The translations under genes were made by a program, and so were the position numbers. Below are positions 1-6,495 of a stretch of 8,342 nucleotides of DNA, piece after piece. The DNA comes from CAYSIX01 sp964431205 (GTDB lineage: Bacteria; Planctomycetota; Phycisphaerae; Phycisphaerales; Phycisphaeraceae). The stretch spans positions 1-8,342 of the forward strand of contig CAYSIX010000187.1 in assembly GCA_964431205.1 (NCBI GenBank). Direction: 5' to 3'. The number at the start of each line of letters is the position of its first letter. Position 1 is the stretch's first letter. Under the pieces are notes generated by a model. The model searched no databases and was not told where the DNA came from. It was given only the letters and a program-made list of their open reading frames with translations.

Positions 1-288
1 GTGAAACAGATAAATGGGACGGTTCTTCAACAGGAAAATTGGATTTTGATGAAAATGATACTGTTCCTCGTCCGCGAGCACACGCACGCGGGTCACGCGT
101 GCCAGCGCCTCGACGTACGTCTGCCACTGCTTCTGAGCGTCGCTCAAGTGGTCCCACCAGGACTCGCGGCAGCGCGGCCGATCCACCCACACCGCCTCGA
201 TCGGTTCCCACTCGGCCGGCAGGCGGGCGTCGATCGCCGTCGCCGCCGTCGGGCCTGTCAGGTCTCGCGTCATCCAGTCCATCGTCAT
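1..288 (-). CDS. aguA: Agmatine deiminase, N-terminal fragment (runs off window)
   Basis: Agmatine deiminase hydrolyses agmatine to N-carbamoylputrescine and ammonia, the first step of the agmatine route to putrescine, in the cytoplasm. The 96 visible codons start at an ATG (288) preceded by GGAG seven bases upstream. Residues 24-36 read PAEWEPIEAVWVD, which matches the conserved N-terminal signature of the family (PAEWEP-x-EA-x-W). The next segment (about 37-75) fits the helix and strand that follow in family members, ending near VRVLADE. The guanidine-binding residues and catalytic Cys lie beyond the window. The reading frame begins 4 bases after the aguB stop, so the two are co-transcribed and their products act in sequence. 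The last ~20 codons (bases 1-60) are AT-rich and do not resemble the family, so true aguA sequence probably ends near base 61. Family call is good; specificity rests on aguB next door. Confidence 0.75.
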   Translation of the reverse strand, partial: MTMDWMTRDLTGPTAATAIDARLPAEWEPIEAVWVDRPRCRESWWDHLSDAQKQWQTYVEALARVTRVRVLADEEQYHFHQNPIFLLKNRPIYLFH

Positions 289-292
289 CGGC

Positions 293-1222
<930 letters not shown>

Positions 1223-1273
1223 CGGCGGAGGTTCCTTTCCCAGTTGAGGATCGGCGTGGCGTGGCGGGGCATC

Positions 1274-1861
1274 TTACCCGTGTCGGGGCAGGGGGCGAGC
1301 GTGCCGGGTTGCGTAGCGTGGGCCGCTGGGCGTCAGGTCGCTCTCGATCAGCGCGACGGATTCAAGGCGGACGACGGTTGGGTCGGCCGCGGGGGCGTCG
1401 AGCAGGGCGTGGAGGCGATCGCGCTGGGCGCGGGAGGTGCGTCGGCCGGGCTTGAGACGTGCGAGGGTCAGGTGCGTGCGGAAGGGCTTGTCGCGGGGGG
1501 GTAGTGGCGGGTCGAGCCGGGCCAGCTCGTTGTCGAGGGTCAGGGCGAGGCGGTCGAGCGCGGGGGCGGCCGTGGCGGCGGCGATCACGACGCGTGGCCG
1601 GGCCGACGGCTGCGGCGGCAGCGTGTCGAGCCGATCGAACGAGATGGGCTCGATCGGCCCGGCGGACGCGACCGCGGCGTCGATCGCGGTGGCCACGGCG
1701 TCGATCCGCTCGACGCCGACTTCGCCGAGAAACCGCAGCGTCAGGTGCAATTGATCGCGGTGAACCGGTCGTGTCCAGGGGCGCAGGCGTTCGAGGACCT
1801 CGAGCGCTTCGACGAAGCGCCGCCGCGCGGGCACCGGGATGGCGATGAACAGACGGGGCAT
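1274..1861 (-). CDS. thpR: RNA 2',3'-cyclic phosphodiesterase (2'-5' RNA ligase family)
   Basis: A 195 aa protein of the 2H phosphoesterase superfamily. Members hydrolyse 2',3'-cyclic phosphate ends of RNA to 2'-phosphate, and some ligate tRNA halves in vitro; the biological role is not settled. Both H-x-T-x motifs are intact: HLTL at 39-42 and HLTL at 130-133, at the usual spacing. The N-terminus MPRLFIAIPVP and the segment LRFLGEV are typical of the ThpR subfamily. The ATG at 1861 was chosen because family similarity begins exactly there; the frame stays open to 1918, but that stretch has no family character. No clear Shine-Dalgarno site precedes it; a weak AAGG sits about eight bases upstream, overlapping a -10-like hexamer. 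It is the first gene of the leftward set with aguB and aguA and diverges from the glycoside hydrolase at 1975. No functional link to polyamine synthesis is evident. Confidence 0.9.
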   Translation of the reverse strand: MPRLFIAIPVPARRRFVEALEVLERLRPWTRPVHRDQLHLTLRFLGEVGVERIDAVATAIDAAVASAGPIEPISFDRLDTLPPQPSARPRVVIAAATAAPALDRLALTLDNELARLDPPLPPRDKPFRTHLTLARLKPGRRTSRAQRDRLHALLDAPAADPTVVRLESVALIESDLTPSGPRYATRHARPLPRHG

Positions 1862-1891
1862 GCGGTTTCGCCTTACACTGGCCGTCGAAGA

Positions 1892-1910
1892 CGCATCGTA
1901 GGGTGATGCG
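1892..1910. promoter_or_regulatory. Inverted repeat in the divergent thpR / hydrolase promoter region
   Basis: Six-base perfect arms CGCATC (1892-1897) and GATGCG (1905-1910) flank a seven-base centre, between the divergently read thpR (start 1861) and glycoside hydrolase (start 1975). Its position suits an operator seen by a dimeric regulator. It is short enough in GC-rich DNA to occur by chance, and no regulator gene is adjacent. Confidence 0.25.
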
Positions 1911-1974
1911 CACGTCACGCGAAGGCTTGGCCGCGAAAAAGCACACAGCGTGCAGGTCAGAAGGAGGCTCCGAC

Positions 1975-3261
1975 ATGAGGCGAAACGTCAGAACACGGAC
2001 GGGGACGCGAGGGGTCACGCGGGCGGTGGCGTTGGCGGTGGTGGCCGCGGCGTGGCTCGGCGCGGGCCCGGCGTCGGCGCAGCAAGGCCCCGACACCGAA
2101 GTCCGGGCCCTGTGGATCACGCGGTGGGACTACACCGAGCCGCAGCACGTGCGCGCGATCATCCGCAACACCGCCGCGATGAACTTCAACGTCGCGCTGT
2201 TTCAGGTGCGTGGCAACGGCACCGCGTTCTACCGATCGCAGATCGAGCCCTGGGCCTGGGAGCTGACCAGCAAGGGCCCCGAGACGACGGGCAAGGACCC
2301 GGGCTGGGACCCGCTGGAGCTGGCGATCCGTGAGGCGAAGCGTCACGGGATCGAGCTGCACGCGTACGTGAACGTGTTCCCGGCGTGGCTGAGCCAGCGT
2401 TACCCGCCGCGGGACTCGGGCCAGCTCTGGTGGGAGCGGCCGCACTGGTTCATGTGCGATGCCGCCGGCGGCCGCATGATCCCGCGTGATCAGCAGGTGA
2501 ACCCGGACGTGCGTGACTGGTACAGCTTCATCAGCCCGGGCGTGCCGGAGGTGCAGGACTACCTGGCCGGGCTGTTCGAGGAGCTGGTTTCACGTTACGA
2601 GGTGGACGGGCTGCACTACGACTACATCCGTTACCCGCGGGAGATCCGCGAGGTCGCCGAGGGATACGAAGAGCGCGCCGCCGAGCTGGGCAACTGGTCG
2701 TACGACGCGGTGAGCCTGGCGCGGTTCGCCAGGGAGACGGGCGTGGCGGCGCCGGATTTGGATCCCGAGAGGTGGGTGGACTGGCGGGCCGAGCAGATCA
2801 GCGAGACGGTGCGCAAGATCGACGAGCGCGTTCGATCGCACCGGCCGGGGCTCGTGGTGTCGGCGGCGGTGATGGCCGACCCGCACGACGCGCGGCAGAC
2901 CAAGTTCCAGGACTACCTGAGGTGGATGCAGCGCGGGCATCTGGACGTGGCCGTGACGATGAACTACACGGGCAACGACGAGACGTTCCGGCAGCGTTCG
3001 CAGATGCTGCTGGAGGCGCGGCCGCAGCAGGGCCTGGCGGTGGTGGGCATGAGCCTGGCGCACGAGCCGGAGCAGGTGGTGCGGCAGATCGAGATGACGC
3101 GGGAGCTGGGTACGGACGGGTTCGCGTGCTTCGCGTACTCGAGGCTGTTCGACCGGGACGCGGGGCACAAGCCGCGGGAGCTATCGAGGGTGCTGCGAGA
3201 GGGCCCGCTGGCGCGGGGTGCGAAGCTGCCGTGGGCGAGCCGCGAGGCGTCGAGGCGGTAG
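1975..3261 (+). CDS. Secreted GHL10/DUF187-type glycoside hydrolase
   Basis: A 428 aa protein of the glycosyl-hydrolase-like 10 family (COG1649, Pfam GHL10/DUF187), TIM-barrel proteins thought to act on cell-surface or environmental glycans; for this member the substrate is unknown. A Sec signal peptide is clear: a basic N-terminus (1-16), a hydrophobic core (17-30) and an A-S-A cleavage site before Gln36, so the mature protein is exported. The barrel begins at EVRALWITRWDY (42-53). The family's strand motif VDGLHYDYIRYP lies at 210-221; its Asp216 is the likely catalytic or substrate-contacting acid. I chose the ATG at 1975 because AGAAGGAGG precedes it by about seven bases and the signal peptide begins directly there. 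A longer in-frame start at 1903 would bury the signal peptide. It stands alone, 152 bases before the PilZ gene. The second half uses mostly G-ending codons, unlike the first. Confidence 0.88.
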   Translation: MRRNVRTRTGTRGVTRAVALAVVAAAWLGAGPASAQQGPDTEVRALWITRWDYTEPQHVRAIIRNTAAMNFNVALFQVRGNGTAFYRSQIEPWAWELTSKGPETTGKDPGWDPLELAIREAKRHGIELHAYVNVFPAWLSQRYPPRDSGQLWWERPHWFMCDAAGGRMIPRDQQVNPDVRDWYSFISPGVPEVQDYLAGLFEELVSRYEVDGLHYDYIRYPREIREVAEGYEERAAELGNWSYDAVSLARFARETGVAAPDLDPERWVDWRAEQISETVRKIDERVRSHRPGLVVSAAVMADPHDARQTKFQDYLRWMQRGHLDVAVTMNYTGNDETFRQRSQMLLEARPQQGLAVVGMSLAHEPEQVVRQIEMTRELGTDGFACFAYSRLFDRDAGHKPRELSRVLREGPLARGAKLPWASREASRR

Positions 3262-3413
3262 GGCCCGAGAACGCGTGGCGTGGCCGATCACAGCGTGAGG
3301 GGGCGGGGCGTGGCGGTTGTAGGGGTCGGTTCGGCGCGGTGTCGGCCAAATGGCAAGCGTGGCAGGTGGGGCACGCATCCTCGTCCTCGGGCCTGCCGAT
3401 GGAGGGGGGACGA
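3262..3413. other. Intergenic stretch with clustered G-runs
   Basis: This 152-base gap between the hydrolase stop and the PilZ start has no convincing gene or T-tailed hairpin. It contains G-runs at 3299-3303, 3305-3308 and 3322-3325 with GG pairs between them, which could form a weak G-quadruplex. It presumably carries the promoter of the PilZ gene, but I cannot pick out -35/-10 elements. Confidence 0.3.
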
Positions 3414-3812
3414 ATGTCTGCCCTCACCGAACAGGCCCGGTTGGACCCCCGCCACGCGCTCAGCGAGCTGCTGGACCGGTTGCTGTTCGAGTCGGCGATG
3501 ACGGGTCCGGACGTCCGCGCCGAGCGGCGCATCGCCGTTCACGCCCCGCTGACCCTGGGCGTCTGCGTGGACCCGGCCGGGCCGAGCGTCCGCGGCTTCC
3601 GCCCGCTCTACCAGGCCTGGGCCACCGACCTGTCCGACACCGGCGTCGGCATGCTCGTCGAGCACGACCTGCCCCTTCACAAACGACTCTGGGCCAACCT
3701 CGACGCGCTCATGGCCCAGCCGTTCGTCATGCCCCTCCAGGTCGTTTACTGCCGTCGCCTCCTCTCGACCACCCATCGCGCCGGGGCCATGTTCCTGTTC
3801 CCGGACGGGTGA
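3414..3812 (+). CDS. PilZ domain protein (probable c-di-GMP receptor)
   Basis: A 132 aa soluble protein that is essentially one PilZ domain plus a helical N-terminal lead (1-33). PilZ domains bind the second messenger cyclic di-GMP and pass the signal to motility, exopolysaccharide or adhesion machinery. Both ligand-binding motifs are present: R-x(3)-R as RAERR at 35-39, and (D/N)-x-S-x-x-G as DLSDTG at 72-77, with the beta-barrel segment VMPLQVVYC following at about 105-113. The ATG at 3414 has GGAGGGGGG just upstream; an in-frame ATG at 3399 lies before that site and is less likely. Codons are mostly C-ending. It sits 52 bases before uvrC on the same strand, but uvrC may have its own promoter. 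The output partner is not evident; exopolysaccharide genes lie about 2.7 kb to the right. The domain call is strong. Confidence 0.82.
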   Translation: MSALTEQARLDPRHALSELLDRLLFESAMTGPDVRAERRIAVHAPLTLGVCVDPAGPSVRGFRPLYQAWATDLSDTGVGMLVEHDLPLHKRLWANLDALMAQPFVMPLQVVYCRRLLSTTHRAGAMFLFPDG

Positions 3813-3849
3813 AACGGCGCTCTCGCCGATCACCGTCGAAAGCCACCGC

Positions 3850-3864
3850 TATCATTGCGCTGTC
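3850..3864 (+). promoter_or_regulatory. Candidate -10 element abutting uvrC (possible leaderless start)
   Basis: TATCAT at 3850-3855 differs from the TATAAT consensus at one position and ends nine bases before the uvrC ATG. No purine-rich ribosome-binding sequence lies between it and the ATG. If used, transcription would start within a few bases of the ATG. No good -35 hexamer is visible at the usual distance, so confidence is low. Confidence 0.3.
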
Positions 3865-5211
3865 ATGTCGGACCGCACGGCAAAACTGGCCGAGTTGCTG
3901 GAGAAGGCGCGATCCCTGCCCAAGTCGCCGGGTGTCTACCTGATGAAGGACGACAAGGGGCGCGTCATCTACGTCGGCAAGGCCTCGTCCCTGCCCGATC
4001 GCGTCTCGAGCTACTTCGTGCCCTCGGCCAGGCGTTCGGGCAACCTCGGGCCCAAGAAGTCGCCCATGCTCGAGCTCGTCGACGACTTCGAGGTCATCAC
4101 CTGCGAGGGCGAATGGGAGGCCCTGCTGACCGAGAACCGCCTGATCAAGGACATCCGCCCGCGGTTCAACGAACGGCTCACCGACGACAAGACCTTCCCG
4201 TACCTGGTCATCACGACCAAGGATCAGTTCCCCGGCGTGTACATCACCCGCGAGCCCGGCAATCCCGAGTTTCGAGGGGCCAAGGTGCTCGGCCCGTTCA
4301 CCAGCGTGTACGCCCTGCGCGAGTCCATGCAGTTGCTCCAGCGGGTGTTCAAGTTCCGCACCTGCCACCTGGACATCCGCGAGGAGGATGACAAACGCCC
4401 GTTCTTCCGCCCTTGCCTGCTGTACCCGATCAAGCAGTGCACCGCACCGTGCGCGGCCAAGATCAGCAAGTCCGACTACCGCGCCGACATCGATCGCTTC
4501 ATCCGGTTTCTGGAGTCGAAGCGGTCGGTGATGCTGCGGGAGATGCTGCGGGAGATGCAGGAGGCGTCGGACCGGCTGGACTTTGAGCGTGCGGCGACGC
4601 TGCGGGATCAGGTCCGGGCGCTGGAGAAGCTCGACGAGCGCGGCAAGCGGGGCCAGGGGTGGCAGCCGGAGACCGAGTCGTTCTACGCGGACCCGAAGAA
4701 GGGGCTGGAGTCGCTGCGGCGGACACTGTGCCTGGACGAGCCGATCCGCTGCGTCGAGGCCATTGACATCGCGCACCTGCAGGGCGCGGAGACGGTCGGG
4801 TCGAAGGTGTGCTTCGTGGACGGCCGGCCGCTGAAGAACGAGTACCGCCGGTACAAGGTGATGACGGTGGACAACGACGATTACATGGCGATCCGGGAGG
4901 TGGTCAGCCGGCGGTACCGCGACGCCGGCGCCGGCAACGAGCTGTTCCCGGACGTGATCCTGATCGACGGCGGACTGGGGCAGTTGCACGCGGCGATGGA
5001 GGCGTTCGAGCAGCTCGACCGCAAGCCGCCGATGGTGATCTCGCTGGCCAAGAAGGAGGAGCTGATCTACACCCAGGCCAAGGCCGAGCCGATCAAGCTC
5101 GGACGGGAGAACCCGGGTCTGAAGCTCTGCCAGGCGATCCGCGACGAGGCGCACCGCTTCGCCCAGCACTACCACCACATCCTGCGGCGGAAGAAGATGC
5201 TGGGAGATTGA
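3865..5211 (+). CDS. uvrC: UvrC-type excinuclease subunit lacking the C-terminal HhH region
   Basis: UvrC makes the two incisions flanking a DNA lesion in UvrABC nucleotide excision repair. Domain order: GIY-YIG nuclease (about 15-105, with GVYLM at 23-27, YVGKA at 36-40, Arg46 and catalytic-type Glu90); a cysteine cluster (Cys167, 184, 192, 196) matching the positions reported to hold an iron-sulfur cluster; a UVR motif that contacts UvrB (about 235-256, LDFERAATLRDQ); and an RNase H-like nuclease domain with Asp301 (AIDIAHLQG), Asp368 (LIDGG) and His430 (DEAHRF). Typical UvrC runs to about 600 residues with tandem helix-hairpin-helix motifs; this one stops at 448, just after the RNase H-like core. 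The stop lies seven bases before a low-GC gene, so it may be truncated, or short forms may be normal in this lineage. Start: the ATG at 3865, no Shine-Dalgarno site. A 12-base tandem copy at 4531-4554 fits the family length. Codon bias flips from C- to G-ending near 4500. Confidence 0.9.
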   Translation: MSDRTAKLAELLEKARSLPKSPGVYLMKDDKGRVIYVGKASSLPDRVSSYFVPSARRSGNLGPKKSPMLELVDDFEVITCEGEWEALLTENRLIKDIRPRFNERLTDDKTFPYLVITTKDQFPGVYITREPGNPEFRGAKVLGPFTSVYALRESMQLLQRVFKFRTCHLDIREEDDKRPFFRPCLLYPIKQCTAPCAAKISKSDYRADIDRFIRFLESKRSVMLREMLREMQEASDRLDFERAATLRDQVRALEKLDERGKRGQGWQPETESFYADPKKGLESLRRTLCLDEPIRCVEAIDIAHLQGAETVGSKVCFVDGRPLKNEYRRYKVMTVDNDDYMAIREVVSRRYRDAGAGNELFPDVILIDGGLGQLHAAMEAFEQLDRKPPMVISLAKKEELIYTQAKAEPIKLGRENPGLKLCQAIRDEAHRFAQHYHHILRRKKMLGD

Positions 5212-5253
5212 GGATTTGTGATTGGCCCGATTGTCGGTTGGATAATATTGAAG

Positions 5254-6054
5254 ATGGTGAACCTTCAAGCGTATAGGTCCAGCCTTTCGGCGTATGCCCG
5301 CTGGCTCCAAGAGCACAATCTAAGTGCTGGCCAGCAATGGTCCAATCGATTGACGAACAGCGAGGTTGCTCAGGTGGAAGGTGCGGTCGCTGAGGCAGTA
5401 GCGTGGGATTTCGTCGCCTGCCGCGTGGAACACATAACACTCGCAGATGACAGTGGACCTAATAGGACTCCTGATTTTTTGTGTTGCGTAGGAGACAATT
5501 CGTTCTACGTCGAAGTTACCAATATATCGTCCGACAAGGTAACCCAAGTTACAGGCCTTGATTCGAATCCAAGGGGCCCGTCCTACTACAACCCCATGAA
5601 TTCCCAGGTTAAGAGGGAGCTTATTGACAAATCTAGTCAATTGTCGGGACTTGAGGAGCCCGTCGCCTTATTTGTGACAACCCTTCATTTTAGTGCGAGC
5701 GCTCTCTGTGTAAGCCGGACGTTGATGGAGTGGTTGTTGCATTCGACTCCCAAGCTTAGCCTAGCTTGGAATGCCGAGACCGGAGATGCAATCGGCGAGC
5801 CTCACGAGGTCGTAAAGTTTGAGGATGCCGCATTCACCTACAAAGAGTCGATTGAATCTGCGAGAAGGCACGTGTCTGCCCTTATAGTTGGAGGGTTCGG
5901 TTTCTACCCGCCGGATCGGAACGTTCTTGGAATCATCCATCCCGAGGCCGTTCGGCCCTTCGAACCAAAGTGGTTGGTCGATGTTCCGATGTGTTCGTTT
6001 CAGGAATGGCCCCCACGCGACGGCAAACCACTCGCTATTCGTTGGGCGGGCTGA
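5254..6054 (+). CDS. Unrecognised protein with a PD-(D/E)XK-nuclease-like pattern
   Basis: I do not recognise this 266 aa protein by name. The segment from about 40 to 90 resembles the restriction-endonuclease-like (PD-(D/E)XK) fold: a helix with acidic residues (Glu43, Glu47), then TPDF with Asp74, then FYVEVTNI with Glu87. The usual E-x-K lysine is replaced by Thr89; Lys120 or Lys126 in the following helix (VKRELIDKSSQL) could substitute. Predicted strands ALFVTTLHF (138-146) and VSALIVGGFGF (207-217) complete an alpha/beta pattern. No signal peptide or membrane segment is seen. Starts are ambiguous: the ATG at 5254, or an upstream in-frame GTG at 5218 with a weak GAGG (giving 278 aa); I favour 5254. 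GC is about half, far below the flanking genes, and many codons end in A or T, so it is probably horizontally acquired. It lies directly after uvrC and 50 bases before an antitoxin-like gene. A defence or mobile-element role is only an inference. Confidence 0.7.
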   Translation: MVNLQAYRSSLSAYARWLQEHNLSAGQQWSNRLTNSEVAQVEGAVAEAVAWDFVACRVEHITLADDSGPNRTPDFLCCVGDNSFYVEVTNISSDKVTQVTGLDSNPRGPSYYNPMNSQVKRELIDKSSQLSGLEEPVALFVTTLHFSASALCVSRTLMEWLLHSTPKLSLAWNAETGDAIGEPHEVVKFEDAAFTYKESIESARRHVSALIVGGFGFYPPDRNVLGIIHPEAVRPFEPKWLVDVPMCSFQEWPPRDGKPLAIRWAG

Positions 6055-6087
6055 TTCCGCTGCTGGTCGAATTCCGTCGCAACCTGA

Positions 6088-6104
6088 TAGAATGGTGGTG
6101 AGCG
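6088..6104 (+). promoter_or_regulatory. Candidate -10 element before the antitoxin-like gene
   Basis: TAGAAT at 6088-6093 is one base from TATAAT and ends eleven bases before the ATG at 6105, following a 30-base gap after the previous stop. GGTGAG between them may act as a weak ribosome-binding site. A matching -35 hexamer is not clear. Autoregulated antitoxin genes often carry their own promoter, which fits. Confidence 0.3.
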
Positions 6105-6329
6105 ATGAACTACATGCTTCATGACATCCCGGAAGACGTGGAGTGGGCGTTGCGTGCCGAGGCTGAGGCGTCTGGACGGAGTCTGGATGAAACGCTCATC
6201 GAAGTGATCGGCCGGGGTCTCGCGAGCAACGGCCGAAACGTCAGACGTCGCGACCTCTCGGACATCGCGGGAAGTTGGGCGGAAGACCCGGACATGGAGG
6301 CGGCGCTCGCGGATTTCGAGAGGGTTTAG
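6105..6329 (+). CDS. Ribbon-helix-helix antitoxin, VapB/FitA-like (orphan)
   Basis: A 74 aa protein. The N-terminal ~40 residues (LHDIPEDVEWALRAEAEASGR...DETLIEVI) fit a ribbon-helix-helix DNA-binding domain: a short beta strand followed by two helices with the SGRS turn between them. The C-terminal tail (about 47-74: RRRDLSDIAGSWAEDPD...AALADFERV) resembles the toxin-binding tail of antitoxins paired with PIN-domain VapC RNases, where a D-L-x-x-I/L-A-G-x-W-x-x-D-P pattern recurs. Such antitoxins bind their own promoter and neutralise the toxin, normally the next gene. Here no PIN-domain frame follows: the 166 bases to the next, converging gene hold no credible ORF. It therefore looks like an orphan or a decayed pair. 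It could alternatively serve as a stand-alone repressor. Start: the ATG at 6105 with only a weak GGTGAG. GC is intermediate between the island gene and the host genes. Confidence 0.75.
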   Translation: MNYMLHDIPEDVEWALRAEAEASGRSLDETLIEVIGRGLASNGRNVRRRDLSDIAGSWAEDPDMEAALADFERV

Positions 6330-6416
6330 CCGACTACGTTTTCATGAACAACTGCAGCACACCGGTTCGGATGCCTACAGGATTCGGTGTCTGCAACCAA
6401 GAATATGAGGTTGGGG

Positions 6417-6447
6417 CCGCCAACTCTTCCAAGCACCTTGGCGGTTT
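6417..6447 (+). terminator. Hairpin between converging genes, possible terminator
   Basis: A perfect seven-base stem, CCGCCAA (6417-6423) with TTGGCGG (6438-6444), encloses a 14-base loop and is followed by TTT. Within the loop and right arm a second, mutually exclusive hairpin is possible: CCAAG (6429-6433) with CTTGG (6437-6441) around CAC. It lies between the end of the rightward antitoxin gene (6329) and the end of the leftward glycosyltransferase gene (6496), where a terminator is expected. The T-run is short, so intrinsic termination is uncertain. Confidence 0.4.
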
Positions 6448-6495
6448 GGCCTCTCGGCGACCCGGCGTGTGTCGGCGGCTGGTCTTGCGCGCCCG

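Noticed and set aside
3299..3325. Possible G-quadruplex in the hydrolase-PilZ gap
   Set aside because: Only three runs of three or more G, with uneven loops, in a genome this GC-rich; chance is likely.
3351..3376. TGGCA repeats upstream of the PilZ gene resembling a sigma-54 -24/-12 promoter
   Set aside because: The GG and GC dinucleotides are ten bases apart rather than the required twelve in both possible alignments.
4531..4560. Tandem 12-base repeat within uvrC encoding MLRE twice
   Set aside because: The helix has the normal family length there, so it is not an expansion; it is codon coincidence in a Leu/Glu-rich helix.
3727..5316. Long minus-strand open frame (over 500 codons) opposite uvrC
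   Set aside because: It is the complement of uvrC, arises from G/C-ending codons, and is His/Leu/Arg-rich with no domain signature.
6355..6400. GGTTCGGATGCC-like string suggesting a tRNA 3' end or attachment site
   Set aside because: No acceptor stem, anticodon arm or matching T-stem can be built around it.
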